Part shown: in pieces, positions 26,390-35,175 of the stretch | How positions within the stretch are numbered: position 1 is the first letter of the stretch | Layout of the letters: each line of letters begins with the position of its first letter | Notes under the pieces: model-generated | Told to the model about the DNA's origin: nothing | Database searches by the model: none | What the model saw: only the letters and a program-made list of their open reading frames with translations | Translations under genes and position numbers: made by a program | NCBI RefSeq assembly: GCF_021390545.1 | Contig: NZ_JAJUWR010000005.1 | Span: 1 to 64,000, forward strand | Source of the DNA: Algoriphagus sp. AGSA1 | GTDB taxonomy: Bacteria > Bacteroidota > Bacteroidia > Cytophagales > Cyclobacteriaceae | Direction of reading: 5' to 3' | Length of the DNA stretch: 64,000 nt

Positions 26390-26860
26390 CTAGAGCTCCC
26401 CTTCATCCGCAAAGGAATAGTATCCTTCAGCTGTCAGAATCAAATGATCCAGTACCGGGATATCCAGGATTTCACCTGCTTTTTTAATCCGCTGGGTCAA
26501 TCGCTTATCCTGTTCTGATGGCAGTAGATTCCCACTCGGATGGCAATGCGCCAAGATTACAGAGCTGGAATTAGCTTTAATGGCAGCTGCATAAACCAGT
26601 TTTACATCCACTACAGTGCCTGCGGTTCCTCCTGAGCTGATGTTCACAATGCCCAGCACCCGGTTTGCTCTGGAAAGCAGCATTACTTTAAAATCCTCAA
26701 CAAACTCAATCCTGTCCTGATCCCAGGCTTTGGCAAACACTTCATATACCTGTCTTGAGCTCGCAACTTTTGGACGCATTGATGACTTAACTTTTGCGCT
26801 GTAGCTCAGCTTAATCTCAGCTACTTCAAACAAATCAATTTTTCTTTCGGAAGTCTCCAT
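26390..26860 (-). CDS. radC: RadC-like JAB/MPN-domain protein of a mobile element
   Basis: 156 aa. The JAMM motif is complete: HCH at 105-107, PSG, then Ser115 and Asp118 in PSEQD. It lacks the helix-hairpin-helix N-terminus of chromosomal RadC, and that short form is typical of Bacteroidetes conjugative elements and plasmids. Function is unknown; the fold suggests a metallo-isopeptidase or related hydrolase. It shares a duplicated leader with ardC, 430 bp away, and so is probably controlled in the same way. Confidence 0.9.
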   Translation of the reverse strand: METSERKIDLFEVAEIKLSYSAKVKSSMRPKVASSRQVYEVFAKAWDQDRIEFVEDFKVMLLSRANRVLGIVNISSGGTAGTVVDVKLVYAAAIKANSSSVILAHCHPSGNLLPSEQDKRLTQRIKKAGEILDIPVLDHLILTAEGYYSFADEGEL

Positions 26861-26887
26861 AATCTTTTTCGTTTTTGTGGAACAATG

Positions 26888-27017
26888 AATTATGAAGCAC
26901 CATCAGGCCTTGGGCGACAAAGACCGAAAGGAAAAGGAATAAAAAGCGTAGCGCAGCAAGCGGCTTTATGCCGGAAGCTTACGGTCGCCCAGAGCCCAGA
27001 GGACTAACTTGGCGAGG
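26888..27017 (-). promoter_or_regulatory. Structured leader element of radC (copy 2 of a duplicated leader)
   Basis: On the minus strand: CGCCAAGTTAG-CC, central GGCATAAAGCC (plus-strand 26962-26972), TTTATTCC-TTTCC, and GGTGCTTCATAA before radC, as in the ardC leader. Here the main arm is GGGCGAC (26912-26918) with GTCGCCC (26984-26990). Order and spacing of the conserved blocks match copy 1, whereas the arms differ but still pair, the mark of a conserved structure. The spacer between 27018 and 27455 shows no gene. Confidence 0.75.
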
Positions 27018-27455
27018 AATTCAGGGATAAAAAGAGAAAGGATTCAATTAGTCGTGTCCGTAGGAAAATTTAGTATGACAATTCCTCTTCTGATAATCGA
27101 TCTACACCAACAAAACTTTTAAATCAAATAATCGCTCATGCCCTTCTATTCAGTCTGCAGCTCACCCGTTAGGGATTGAAAAGTAAATCCTCGGAAAGGA
27201 AATTGCAATGAAAAGCCAGGCCGAAGGTACGGCTCTATCCTAATTTAATTACTCAAAAAAAAAGTCACACGTAAGCCTGGTCACTAAAGATAAATAGTCA
27301 AAAACCCTTTAAATTTTTCAACAACCAACGGTAGCCTTATCATAATAAAAAACTAATCCTCCAAAACATAACCCATATTCCCCTGACCAATCTCTACAGG
27401 TCAATGAATGCATCTACCCTTTCTTATTCGCTACAAATAATTTCAAAACTTTTTT

Positions 27456-27495
27456 TGGTAGCTACCACAACGGTGTAAAAAACAGGGATTTACAC
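27456..27495. promoter_or_regulatory. Palindromes upstream of the tra operon
   Basis: A perfect 12-bp palindrome TGGTAGCTACCA (27456-27467), then GTGTAAA (27473-27479) facing TTTACAC (27489-27495) as a second inverted repeat. They end 58 bp before the first transfer gene and are good operator candidates for element-encoded regulators such as the downstream wHTH proteins. This is inference from position and symmetry. Confidence 0.55.
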
Positions 27496-27553
27496 TACCC
27501 ACATTTGCTTCTGTCAGCGGGAAACAAACCCGAATCAACAAAACAGAAATCCT

Positions 27554-27988
27554 ATGTTGGAAGCAATTACCTGGAACGACTACTTTATCACTTTGGCAAT
27601 AGGCATTACATCCTATTACCTCATCATCATCGGATTATACTACCCCAAAGAACTCCGTAGCCTGATTTCCGGAAAATCATTACAGTTCACTCCAACCGGT
27701 CAGCAGGATAAGGAACGGCATCTGAGCAGGACTGACCAAGAGGACATTGATCGCTTTGAAGAACTGGAGATTACGGTTGCGGAACTCCAAGGCATCCTCG
27801 GAAGGGCGGGAACCATAACGGACAAGAACCAGCTGCTTGGGCAGCTAAAGCAAGTCTTGTCCAGCCACCCCGGGCTTCGGGATCCCGCCTACCGGGTTGC
27901 CATTGGTAACTACCTCTCAGAAAATATCCCCAAACTAACCCGCCTCAACTTCAGCGAATCTGAGCTGGAAAAGATCTGGGATGAATAA
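27554..27988 (+). CDS. Conjugation-associated membrane protein, first gene of the tra operon
   Basis: 144 aa. One N-terminal membrane segment (about 10-28, ITLAIGITSYYLIIIGLYY) followed by a cytosolic acidic helical part ending LSESELEKIWDE-like. Proteins of this size and plan are regularly found immediately before traE in Bacteroidetes conjugative elements. No catalytic motif. It is separated from traE by 71 bp in the same operon. Confidence 0.6.
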   Translation: MLEAITWNDYFITLAIGITSYYLIIIGLYYPKELRSLISGKSLQFTPTGQQDKERHLSRTDQEDIDRFEELEITVAELQGILGRAGTITDKNQLLGQLKQVLSSHPGLRDPAYRVAIGNYLSENIPKLTRLNFSESELEKIWDE

Positions 27989-28059
27989 TCCAATTAACCA
28001 TCCTCCCTTACTCCCTAAACTCCAATCAAAACATACCAACACTTCTAAAATCCCTTCCT

Positions 28060-28386
28060 ATGAAAAAGCCAAACCTCCTAAAACCAACAAGTAGCAAAGC
28101 CTATATCACAGCATTACTCCTCTTATTAATTTCTATTTCATCACAGGCCCAGGATGGCCTGGCAGGAATAGCCGAAGCAGACCGTCAGGTCAGAAGTTAC
28201 TTTGCCGCAGGCACCAGTCTGATGTATGCCATCGGAGCCATCCTGGGACTTATTGGCGCGGTAAAAGTCTATCAAAAATGGAATGCGGGAGACCCCGATA
28301 CAGGAAAAGTCGCTGCAGCCTGGTTTGGCAGCTGTGTGTTTTTGGTGGTAGTAGCCACAGTCATCCAATCCTTCTTCGGGGTCTAA
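28060..28386 (+). CDS. traE: TraE, DUF4134 VirB2-like pilin subunit
   Basis: 108 aa. Signal/first membrane segment near 14-30 (ITALLLLLISISSQAQ), then a mature part with GTSLMYAIGAILGLIGAVKVYQKW and VAAAWFGSCVFLVVVATVIQSFF. Cleavage after SSQAQ gives a short hydrophobic hairpin typical of T4SS pilins. It should form the conjugative pilus. Spacing to traF is 27 bp. Confidence 0.9.
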   Translation: MKKPNLLKPTSSKAYITALLLLLISISSQAQDGLAGIAEADRQVRSYFAAGTSLMYAIGAILGLIGAVKVYQKWNAGDPDTGKVAAAWFGSCVFLVVVATVIQSFFGV

Positions 28387-28413
28387 TCAACCATCTTTTT
28401 AAATCTCCTAACC

Positions 28414-28743
28414 ATGGCCAACAGCGTCTACAAAATCAACAAAGGGATCAACAAGCCCATAGAATTTAAAGGATTAAAAGCCCAGTACATTTGGTACCTA
28501 GCTGCCGGTGTGCTGGCACTACTTATCCTATTTGCGATTCTATATATACTCGGAATCAACCCATTTATCTGTCTTGCCTTGGTTGGTATTTCAGGAGCCA
28601 TCCTGGTCCTCCAGATCTATCGGCTCAGCAAGACCTATGGGGAACATGGACTGGGCAAAAAACTGGCCTACCGCCAAGTACCCCACGCCATCCGCCTAAA
28701 ATCCAGAGGGGTTTTCCGAAAGGTGAAAACCCCAAGCAAGTAA
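28414..28743 (+). CDS. traF: TraF, DUF4133 VirB3-like protein
   Basis: 109 aa, two adjacent hydrophobic segments (about 25-50 and 52-70: LAAGVLALLILFAILYIL and FICLALVGISGAILVLQIY) with short cytosolic ends. The plan and position between TraE and the VirB4 ATPase match DUF4133/TraF. It supports the inner-membrane part of the T4SS. Confidence 0.9.
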   Translation: MANSVYKINKGINKPIEFKGLKAQYIWYLAAGVLALLILFAILYILGINPFICLALVGISGAILVLQIYRLSKTYGEHGLGKKLAYRQVPHAIRLKSRGVFRKVKTPSK

Positions 28744-28795
28744 ACTCTCTCTCCCAAAACAAAATCAATCCTTCATCTCCGAACCACTGATTCCC

Positions 28796-31255
28796 ATGGA
28801 ACGATTACTGGAAAAGCATTTTCCGATATTGAGTATAGAACAGGACTGTATCCTTTCCAAAATGGGGGATATCACAGTAGCCTATCAGGCCATCCTTCCT
28901 GAAATCTTTACACTCAGCGACCGGGATTACGAAGCATTTCATCAAGCCTGGATTAAGGCAATCAAAACACTCCCTAAAAACAGCATTCTCCATAAGCAGG
29001 ATTGGTTTACAGAGAGCAGCCATCAGGCAGATTTCAGCAAAGACAACCAGAGTTTTCTGAATAGAAGCAGTGAGCGCTTCTTCCATGAAAGACCCTTTCT
29101 GGCTCATTCCTGCTACCTGTTTCTTACCCTTAAACCTAAAAACAGAAAACCATCCGGCAGTCTGTTCTCCACCTTACTCCGCTCCCATATCATTCCTGAA
29201 GAGCTGAATTCACCCCAAGCACTTCCTGATTTTCTGGATGCCTGTGGACAGTTTGAGCGAATCCTATCCGACAGCGGATTTGTTAGCCTAAGCAGACTGA
29301 AAGAGGATTGGCTATCTAGCAATCAAACTAAGGCAGGGATTCTGGAAAAATACTGCAGCCTGACAAGTGATATAAAACCGGTCTGGATTTCCGATATCAG
29401 TTTCAAACCAAGCCTGCAGATAGGTAACAAATCCTGCAGGATCTTCAGCATAAGTGAAACCGATGACCTGCCTCTACTCTGTGGCTCTCGGATCAATTAC
29501 GATAAATACAGTACTGATACCACTAAGTTCAGTGTGGGTTTTGCATCCTCCCTAGGGCAGCTGCTCCCCTGCAACCATATCTACAATCAGTACCTCTTTA
29601 TCGGTGACAAGCATCAATGCCTCAAAGAACTGGAATCTAAACGGCTCCGATTGCAGTCACTCGCCAATTACAGCAGGGAAAATGCCATCGCACGGGATGC
29701 CACCAATGATTTTCTCAATGAAGCCATAAGCCAGCAACGGATTCCGGTCAAAGCCCATTTCAACATCCTGGCCTGGACAGAAGATCTCGACCAACTTTCA
29801 GAGATCAAAAAGCAAGTTGGCTCCGCCTTCTCCCAGATTGAAGCTTCGGTCAAAGAAGAAACCGTGGGAGCACCACAGCTCTTTTGGGCCGGGATCCCCG
29901 GAAACAGCGCGGATTTCCCGATGAATGACTGCTTTGACACCTTCGTAGAGCAAGCATCCTGTTTTCTCAATCTGGAAACAGGCTATCAAGACTCCATCAG
30001 TCCATTTGGAATCAGACTGGGTGACCGACAGACCGGAAGGCCTATCCATGTGGATCTATCCGATGAACCGGTAAAAAAAGGAATCTGCACCAACCGCAAT
30101 AAATTCATCCTCGGCCCCAGTGGCTCAGGAAAATCCTTTTTTACTAACCACCTGATCCGTAGCTATTACGAGCAGGGCACCCATGTGGTCTTGGTAGATG
30201 TAGGGCATTCCTACAAAGGGCTCTGTGATATGGTCAAGGGATATTATTTCACTTACGATGAAAAGAACCCGATCCGCTTTAACCCTTTCTTCATTGCTGA
30301 AGAAGATCAACTGGACACCGAAAAGAAAGAAAGCATCAAGACTCTCCTGCTTGCCCTCTGGAAAAAAGACAATGAGACGTTTAAGCGAAGTGAATACGTC
30401 GCCCTTTCCAATGCCTTAAAAGGCTATTACGAAAAGCTGGATTCAGATAAATCCCTATTTCCAAGTTTCAACAGCTTCTATGAATACCTGCAATCGGATT
30501 TTCAGGAAACACTCTCGTCCGACAAGGTTAAAGAGAAGGACTTTGATATCGGGAATTTCCTATATGTGCTGCGCCCCTATTACCGTGGTGGGGAATTCGA
30601 CTACCTGCTCAATGCCTCTGAAAATCTGGACTTGCTTCAGGAGCGCTTTATTGTCTTTGAACTGGATAACATCAAAGACCATCCTATCCTCTTCCCTGTG
30701 GTGACCATTATTATCATGGAGGTCTTTATCAACAAAATGCGCAAGCTGAAAGGCATCCGCAAACTGATCCTGATCGAAGAAGCCTGGAAAGCCATCGCCA
30801 AGGAAGGTATGGCAGAATACATCAAGTACCTGTTTAAAACTGTCCGCAAGTTCTATGGTGAAGCCATCGTGGTCACCCAGGAAGTGGAAGACATCATCAG
30901 CTCACCGGTAGTCAAGCAGGCCATCATCAACAACAGTGACTGTAAGATCCTGCTGGACCAGTCCAAATACCAGAACAAGTTCGACCAGATCCAGCAACTT
31001 CTTGGACTTACCGATAAGGAACGGGCGATGGTCCTTTCTGTCAACAAGGCCAATGATCCCAACCGCAAATACAAGGAAGTGTTTATCAGTCTGGGAGGAA
31101 CGCTTTCCAAGGTATATCGAACCGAGGTTTCCAAAGAAGAATACCTAGCCTATACCACCGAAGAAACCGAGAAAATCAAAGTCATGGAATATGCCGAACG
31201 CTTTGGTTCCATCCAAAAGGGAATTGCTGCCCTTTGTGCCGAATCTGATAACTAA
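28796..31255 (+). CDS. traG: TraG, VirB4-family conjugation ATPase
   Basis: 819 aa. Walker A GPSGSGKS at 440-447 and a Walker B around LILIEEAWKAI (656-666) mark the VirB4 ATPase domain; the N-terminal 420 residues are the family's membrane-proximal part, with conserved FGIRLGDRQTGRPI just before the nucleotide site. Powers pilus assembly and DNA transfer. Intact, full-length. Confidence 0.96.
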   Translation: MERLLEKHFPILSIEQDCILSKMGDITVAYQAILPEIFTLSDRDYEAFHQAWIKAIKTLPKNSILHKQDWFTESSHQADFSKDNQSFLNRSSERFFHERPFLAHSCYLFLTLKPKNRKPSGSLFSTLLRSHIIPEELNSPQALPDFLDACGQFERILSDSGFVSLSRLKEDWLSSNQTKAGILEKYCSLTSDIKPVWISDISFKPSLQIGNKSCRIFSISETDDLPLLCGSRINYDKYSTDTTKFSVGFASSLGQLLPCNHIYNQYLFIGDKHQCLKELESKRLRLQSLANYSRENAIARDATNDFLNEAISQQRIPVKAHFNILAWTEDLDQLSEIKKQVGSAFSQIEASVKEETVGAPQLFWAGIPGNSADFPMNDCFDTFVEQASCFLNLETGYQDSISPFGIRLGDRQTGRPIHVDLSDEPVKKGICTNRNKFILGPSGSGKSFFTNHLIRSYYEQGTHVVLVDVGHSYKGLCDMVKGYYFTYDEKNPIRFNPFFIAEEDQLDTEKKESIKTLLLALWKKDNETFKRSEYVALSNALKGYYEKLDSDKSLFPSFNSFYEYLQSDFQETLSSDKVKEKDFDIGNFLYVLRPYYRGGEFDYLLNASENLDLLQERFIVFELDNIKDHPILFPVVTIIIMEVFINKMRKLKGIRKLILIEEAWKAIAKEGMAEYIKYLFKTVRKFYGEAIVVTQEVEDIISSPVVKQAIINNSDCKILLDQSKYQNKFDQIQQLLGLTDKERAMVLSVNKANDPNRKYKEVFISLGGTLSKVYRTEVSKEEYLAYTTEETEKIKVMEYAERFGSIQKGIAALCAESDN

Positions 31256-31279
31256 CCCACAACACTAAACCGTTCACTT

Positions 31280-31984
31280 ATGGAAATCCACAGAAACATA
31301 CTCCGAAGAAGCCTGATCCTAACCCTACTGTGCTCCTTGCTTACGCTATCCCCACGGCAGAGTGAAGCAGCTGTCCCCTTGGCCATACTTGAAATCATCA
31401 AGGCGGGTGTGAAAAAAGTGATTGTGGCCATGGACTTAAAAATCCAGCGCGAGCAAAACAAAGTACTCTGGATGCAGAATGCCCAGAAGGTTCTGGAAAA
31501 CACGCTATCCAAACTCAAGCTGGAACAAATCACCGATTGGACCGAAAAGCAGCGGGATTTATACGGGAAATATTTCAATGAATTACAGACAGTCAAATCA
31601 GCCATTTCAGGATTTCAGCGGATCAAAGAAATTTCCCAGAAGCAGGCCCTGATCGTATCAGAATACAAAAAAGTCTGGGCAGTCATCCAGCAGGACGGGC
31701 ATTTTACCATATCGGAAAAAGAATACATGGCCAGGGTCTATGGGGGCATTTTGGCAACCACGGTGGAAAATCTGGACCAGATGGCTCTCCTGGTCAAATC
31801 CTTTACCCTTCAGATGAGTGAAGGGGAACGATTGGCGCTGATCAATGAAACCGCAAACCGGGTGGATCAAAACTATCAGGATCTGATTGCTTTCAATCTC
31901 AGCAACGGACAGCTCAGTCTGCAACGGGCTGCAAACACAAAGGAAATCAACCAGATCCAATACCTCTACGGAATCACCCCCTAA
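31280..31984 (+). CDS. traI: TraI-type conjugal transfer protein, secreted helical
   Basis: 234 aa with a signal peptide (about 8-30, ILTLLCSLLTLSPRQSEA). The mature protein is a long helical repeat; LKIQREQNKVLWMQNAQKVL and LEQITDWTEKQRDLYG match the Bacteroidetes TraI family. Its end, MSEGERLALINE then a repeated SLQR-x-NTKEINQIQYLYG, is shared with the next two genes. Likely a periplasmic T4SS component. Confidence 0.82.
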   Translation: MEIHRNILRRSLILTLLCSLLTLSPRQSEAAVPLAILEIIKAGVKKVIVAMDLKIQREQNKVLWMQNAQKVLENTLSKLKLEQITDWTEKQRDLYGKYFNELQTVKSAISGFQRIKEISQKQALIVSEYKKVWAVIQQDGHFTISEKEYMARVYGGILATTVENLDQMALLVKSFTLQMSEGERLALINETANRVDQNYQDLIAFNLSNGQLSLQRAANTKEINQIQYLYGITP

Positions 31985-32011
31985 AGCAGCACCCAATTAA
32001 ACTCCAAAAAC

Positions 32012-32659
32012 ATGAAACGACTGATTCTCATTTTCTCTCTGGCAAGCATGTCCCTGCCTTCCCATGCCCAAACTTGGAATGAATGGTGGAAGCAGAAAGA
32101 CACCCAAAAGAAGTATCTGGCAGAACAAATTGTTGCTTTAAAAGCCTATGGAGCTGTGCTCAAAGAAGGCTATGAAGTAGCATCCAAAGGATTGGGTTTG
32201 GTGCATACCATGCAAAATGGTGATTACGCGCAGCATGAAACTTATTTCAGCTCATTTTCTACTGTCAATCCCCTGATCAAAAAGCATCCACAAGCAGAAC
32301 GTACCCTTGCCCTCTATTCCAAAACCAGGCAACTGACGCTGCAGATCCCCACTAAACTTTTTGCCGAAAATCAGTTTAAAGCTTCAGAGGAAAATATCAT
32401 CCGGTATGTGCTTCAGTCCATTGCTAAAGACTGCGATGATATCCTGGCTGAGCTCCAAACCCTGCTTGAAAATGATGAATTGAGAATGAGTGATTCTGAA
32501 AGGGCCATTCTACTCAAAAAAATACATGGAAGAATGCTGGAAGCCTACACCTATACCGTCCGTTTCTACCAAAACTGCCAAAACCTAAGCCTTTCGAGGC
32601 TGCATGAATCCCGGGCAATCAAACACCAGAAAATTCAATTTCTCCCATCCCAAGATTAA
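32012..32659 (+). CDS. TraI/TerB-like secreted conjugation protein
   Basis: 215 aa, signal peptide (MKRLILIFSLASMSLPSHA). Helical; its C-terminal part carries ELRMSDSERAILLKKIH and LSLSRLHESRAIKHQKIQ, in register with the neighbouring traI and the following gene. Starts 27 bp after traI. No known motif besides this shared tail. Confidence 0.65.
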   Translation: MKRLILIFSLASMSLPSHAQTWNEWWKQKDTQKKYLAEQIVALKAYGAVLKEGYEVASKGLGLVHTMQNGDYAQHETYFSSFSTVNPLIKKHPQAERTLALYSKTRQLTLQIPTKLFAENQFKASEENIIRYVLQSIAKDCDDILAELQTLLENDELRMSDSERAILLKKIHGRMLEAYTYTVRFYQNCQNLSLSRLHESRAIKHQKIQFLPSQD

Positions 32660-32666
32660 ATAAGTT

Positions 32667-33305
32667 ATGAAACCATTCCTTATTCTTCTACTTCCGCTAT
32701 ACCTGTCGCTTGGGCTTCAGAACTCCAATGCCCAGGCCGACGAGGCTGCCCAGCTCCTGCTCAACGTCACCAAACTCGAACAGCTCAAGCAAATCCTTTC
32801 AGATCTGGAAAAAGGGTACACCACCTTGAGGACAGGCTATTCCCAGATAGAAAACCTGGCATCGGGAAACTTCAACTTGCATGAGGCCTTCCTCAACCAA
32901 CTGCTACAGGTAAGTCCTGCTGTCAAAAACTACCACAAAACAGCAGAAATCATCAGCTATCAGCTCAAGCTGGTCAGGGATTACAAACGGGCATTTTCCG
33001 GCTTCAAAGCTTCAGGCCAGTTTACAGTAAATGAAATTTCCTACCTGTCCCAGGTCTATGGAAATCTATTTAAAAAGAGCCTGCAACAACTCGATGAATT
33101 GACGCTGGTTTTGACTGCAGGAAAACTGAGAATGTCCGATGAAGAACGGTTGGAAGCCATAGACCGCATCCATCTGGATATCCAGAACAAGCTGATGTTC
33201 CTGACCGCATTCAACCAGGAAACCCAGCTATTGGCTATCAGCCGATTTAGAGAAACCAAGCAACTGGATGGAATCAGAAACCTCTACCAAAAAAGAGACA
33301 ACTAA
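32667..33305 (+). CDS. TerB-family-like secreted conjugation protein
   Basis: 212 aa with a signal peptide (LILLLPLYLSLGLQNSNAQ). The central LSDLEKGYTTLRTGYSQIEN and SGNFNLHEAFLNQLLQVSPA fit proteins that annotators call TerB-family tellurite resistance proteins in these elements, but a tellurite role is unlikely here. It ends KLRMSDEERLEAIDRIH and LLAISRFRETKQLDGIRNLY, the shared tail. It is 7 bp after its paralogue. Confidence 0.7.
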   Translation: MKPFLILLLPLYLSLGLQNSNAQADEAAQLLLNVTKLEQLKQILSDLEKGYTTLRTGYSQIENLASGNFNLHEAFLNQLLQVSPAVKNYHKTAEIISYQLKLVRDYKRAFSGFKASGQFTVNEISYLSQVYGNLFKKSLQQLDELTLVLTAGKLRMSDEERLEAIDRIHLDIQNKLMFLTAFNQETQLLAISRFRETKQLDGIRNLYQKRDN

Positions 33306-33319
33306 GTTTTGCTAGCATC

Positions 33320-34543
33320 ATGAAATTATTTCTTAAATCCATCACTACACTTTCAATAACCATTCTTATCCCGGTGACTTCACATGCTCAGGTGGGCTAT
33401 GACAGAGGACTGCATGGGGTTTTGGAAGAGCTATACACTGAGATGATGCCACTATGCAGCCAGTTGATCAGCGTGGCACAGGGAATAGCAGGATTTGGAG
33501 CCTTATGGTATATCGCCTCGAGAGTCTGGCGTTCCATTGCCAATGCTGAACCCATCGATTTCTATCCGCTGTTCCGTCCATTTGTCATCGGCTTTTGTAT
33601 CCTGTTATTCCCATCCGTCCTTTCCCTGATCAATGGGGTGATGAACCCGACCGTCAAAGCCACAGCGTCCATGATGGACAATTCCAATCAGGCAATCGAG
33701 AATCTGTTAAAGCACAAAGAAGAACTCGTCAAAGGGACCATTCAGGGAGAAATGTACCGCAATAATCACCGACAGGGAGATTATGAAAAATGGCTGAAAT
33801 ACACCGAAGGACTGGATGATGAAAATCCAACACAAGAAGAAGGTTTTTGGGAATCCATAGGCAACAGCCTGGCATTTGCAGGGGAAAAATTCAGTTTCAA
33901 CTTTAAGCACTGGATCAAACAGGCCCTCGCTGAAATCTTACAACTGCTCTTTGAAGCCGCAGCGCTGTGCATCAATACACTGAGAACCTTCCAGCTGATC
34001 GTCCTGTCTATCCTGGGGCCATTGGTTTTTGGGCTCTCTATCTATGACGGTTTCCATCACACCCTGACCGTCTGGCTGGCCCGGTACATTAACATCTACC
34101 TCTGGCTTCCTGTAGCCAATATCTTCGGTGCCATCATCAGCACTGTACAGGAAAAAATGCTGGTACTGGATATCGGACAAATTGAGAATTATGGCGACAC
34201 CTTCTTTTCGGCAACCGATACAGGGTACCTGATCTTTTTGATCATTGGGATCATAGGCTATTTCTCAGTGCCTTCAATGGCAAACTACATCGTCCACGCT
34301 GCCTCGGGAGGATCTCTGCCACATAAAGTGACTGGCTTTTTTACCAGAGGAACGACCAACACGGTAGCTGCGGCAGGAACAGGAGCTGTATTGGCGGGGA
34401 AAGGTGCCAGCATGGCAGCAGACTACCTAGGAGATCAGGTTGGTAAACTCCGCCAATCCATGTCCTCTCACGGCACCTCCTCGGGATACTTCAATGAGGG
34501 AGACGGGTATCAATCCGACAAACTCAAAGGGAACAACAGCTAA
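33320..34543 (+). CDS. traJ: TraJ, VirB6-like polytopic membrane protein
   Basis: 407 aa. Signal-like N-terminus ending TSHAQ, then hydrophobic segments at roughly 48-68, 88-108, 205-235, 237-270 and 300-325 (IFLIIGIIGYFSVPSMA). The Gly/Ala-rich tail at 330-380 (GTTNTVAAAGTGAVLAGKGA) and charged end are typical of TraJ. It is expected to form part of the inner-membrane channel. Confidence 0.9.
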   Translation: MKLFLKSITTLSITILIPVTSHAQVGYDRGLHGVLEELYTEMMPLCSQLISVAQGIAGFGALWYIASRVWRSIANAEPIDFYPLFRPFVIGFCILLFPSVLSLINGVMNPTVKATASMMDNSNQAIENLLKHKEELVKGTIQGEMYRNNHRQGDYEKWLKYTEGLDDENPTQEEGFWESIGNSLAFAGEKFSFNFKHWIKQALAEILQLLFEAAALCINTLRTFQLIVLSILGPLVFGLSIYDGFHHTLTVWLARYINIYLWLPVANIFGAIISTVQEKMLVLDIGQIENYGDTFFSATDTGYLIFLIIGIIGYFSVPSMANYIVHAASGGSLPHKVTGFFTRGTTNTVAAAGTGAVLAGKGASMAADYLGDQVGKLRQSMSSHGTSSGYFNEGDGYQSDKLKGNNS

Positions 34544-34555
34544 AAAAGACCGACC

Positions 34556-35173
34556 ATGTTTACCAAACCAAAAAATATCGATACTGCCTTCCGTCAAATC
34601 CGGCTGTTCACGCTCGTGATAATCATCGGCTGCCTTCTATTTTCCGGGTTTACCCTTTACCAAAGTCAGCAACTTACTGCCGCATTGCAGCAAAAGGTAT
34701 ATATCCTGGCCAATGGAAAAGTTCTGGAAGCTTTGTTGACCGACAGAAGAGAAAACCTTTCTGTCGAAGCCAAAGACCACATTTCAACTTTCCACCGGTA
34801 TTTCTTTACGCTGGACCCTGATGAAAAAGTAATCAAAGCCAATACCACCAAAGCCCTTTACTTGGCTGATGCTTCCGCTAAAAGGCAATACGATAACCTA
34901 CAGGAAAGCAATTACTACTCCAACATCATTGCAGGAAATATCAGCCAGGAAATCCAGACAGACAGTGTACAGGTCGATCTGGAGCAAACCCCTTATTATT
35001 TCAGGTACTACGGCAAGCAGGTTCTAACCCGGACCGGCTCCATTGTCACCAGACAATTGATCACCGAAGGCTACTTAAGAATTGTTTCCAGAAGCGAACA
35101 CAATCCCCATGGCTTCCTCATCGAAAACTGGGCTACCCTTGAAAATTATGACATCAAAATCCAAACACGATAG
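34556..35173 (+). CDS. traK: TraK, VirB8-like protein
   Basis: 205 aa. One membrane span near residues 17-36 (FTLVIIIGCLLFSGFTLYQS) with the bulk in the periplasm. The C-terminal half has VQVDLEQTPYYFRYYGKQVL and GYLRIVSRSEHNPHGFLIENW, as in VirB8-like TraK. Bridges the inner-membrane complex to TraM/TraN. Confidence 0.9.
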   Translation: MFTKPKNIDTAFRQIRLFTLVIIIGCLLFSGFTLYQSQQLTAALQQKVYILANGKVLEALLTDRRENLSVEAKDHISTFHRYFFTLDPDEKVIKANTTKALYLADASAKRQYDNLQESNYYSNIIAGNISQEIQTDSVQVDLEQTPYYFRYYGKQVLTRTGSIVTRQLITEGYLRIVSRSEHNPHGFLIENWATLENYDIKIQTR

Positions 35174-35175
35174 TT

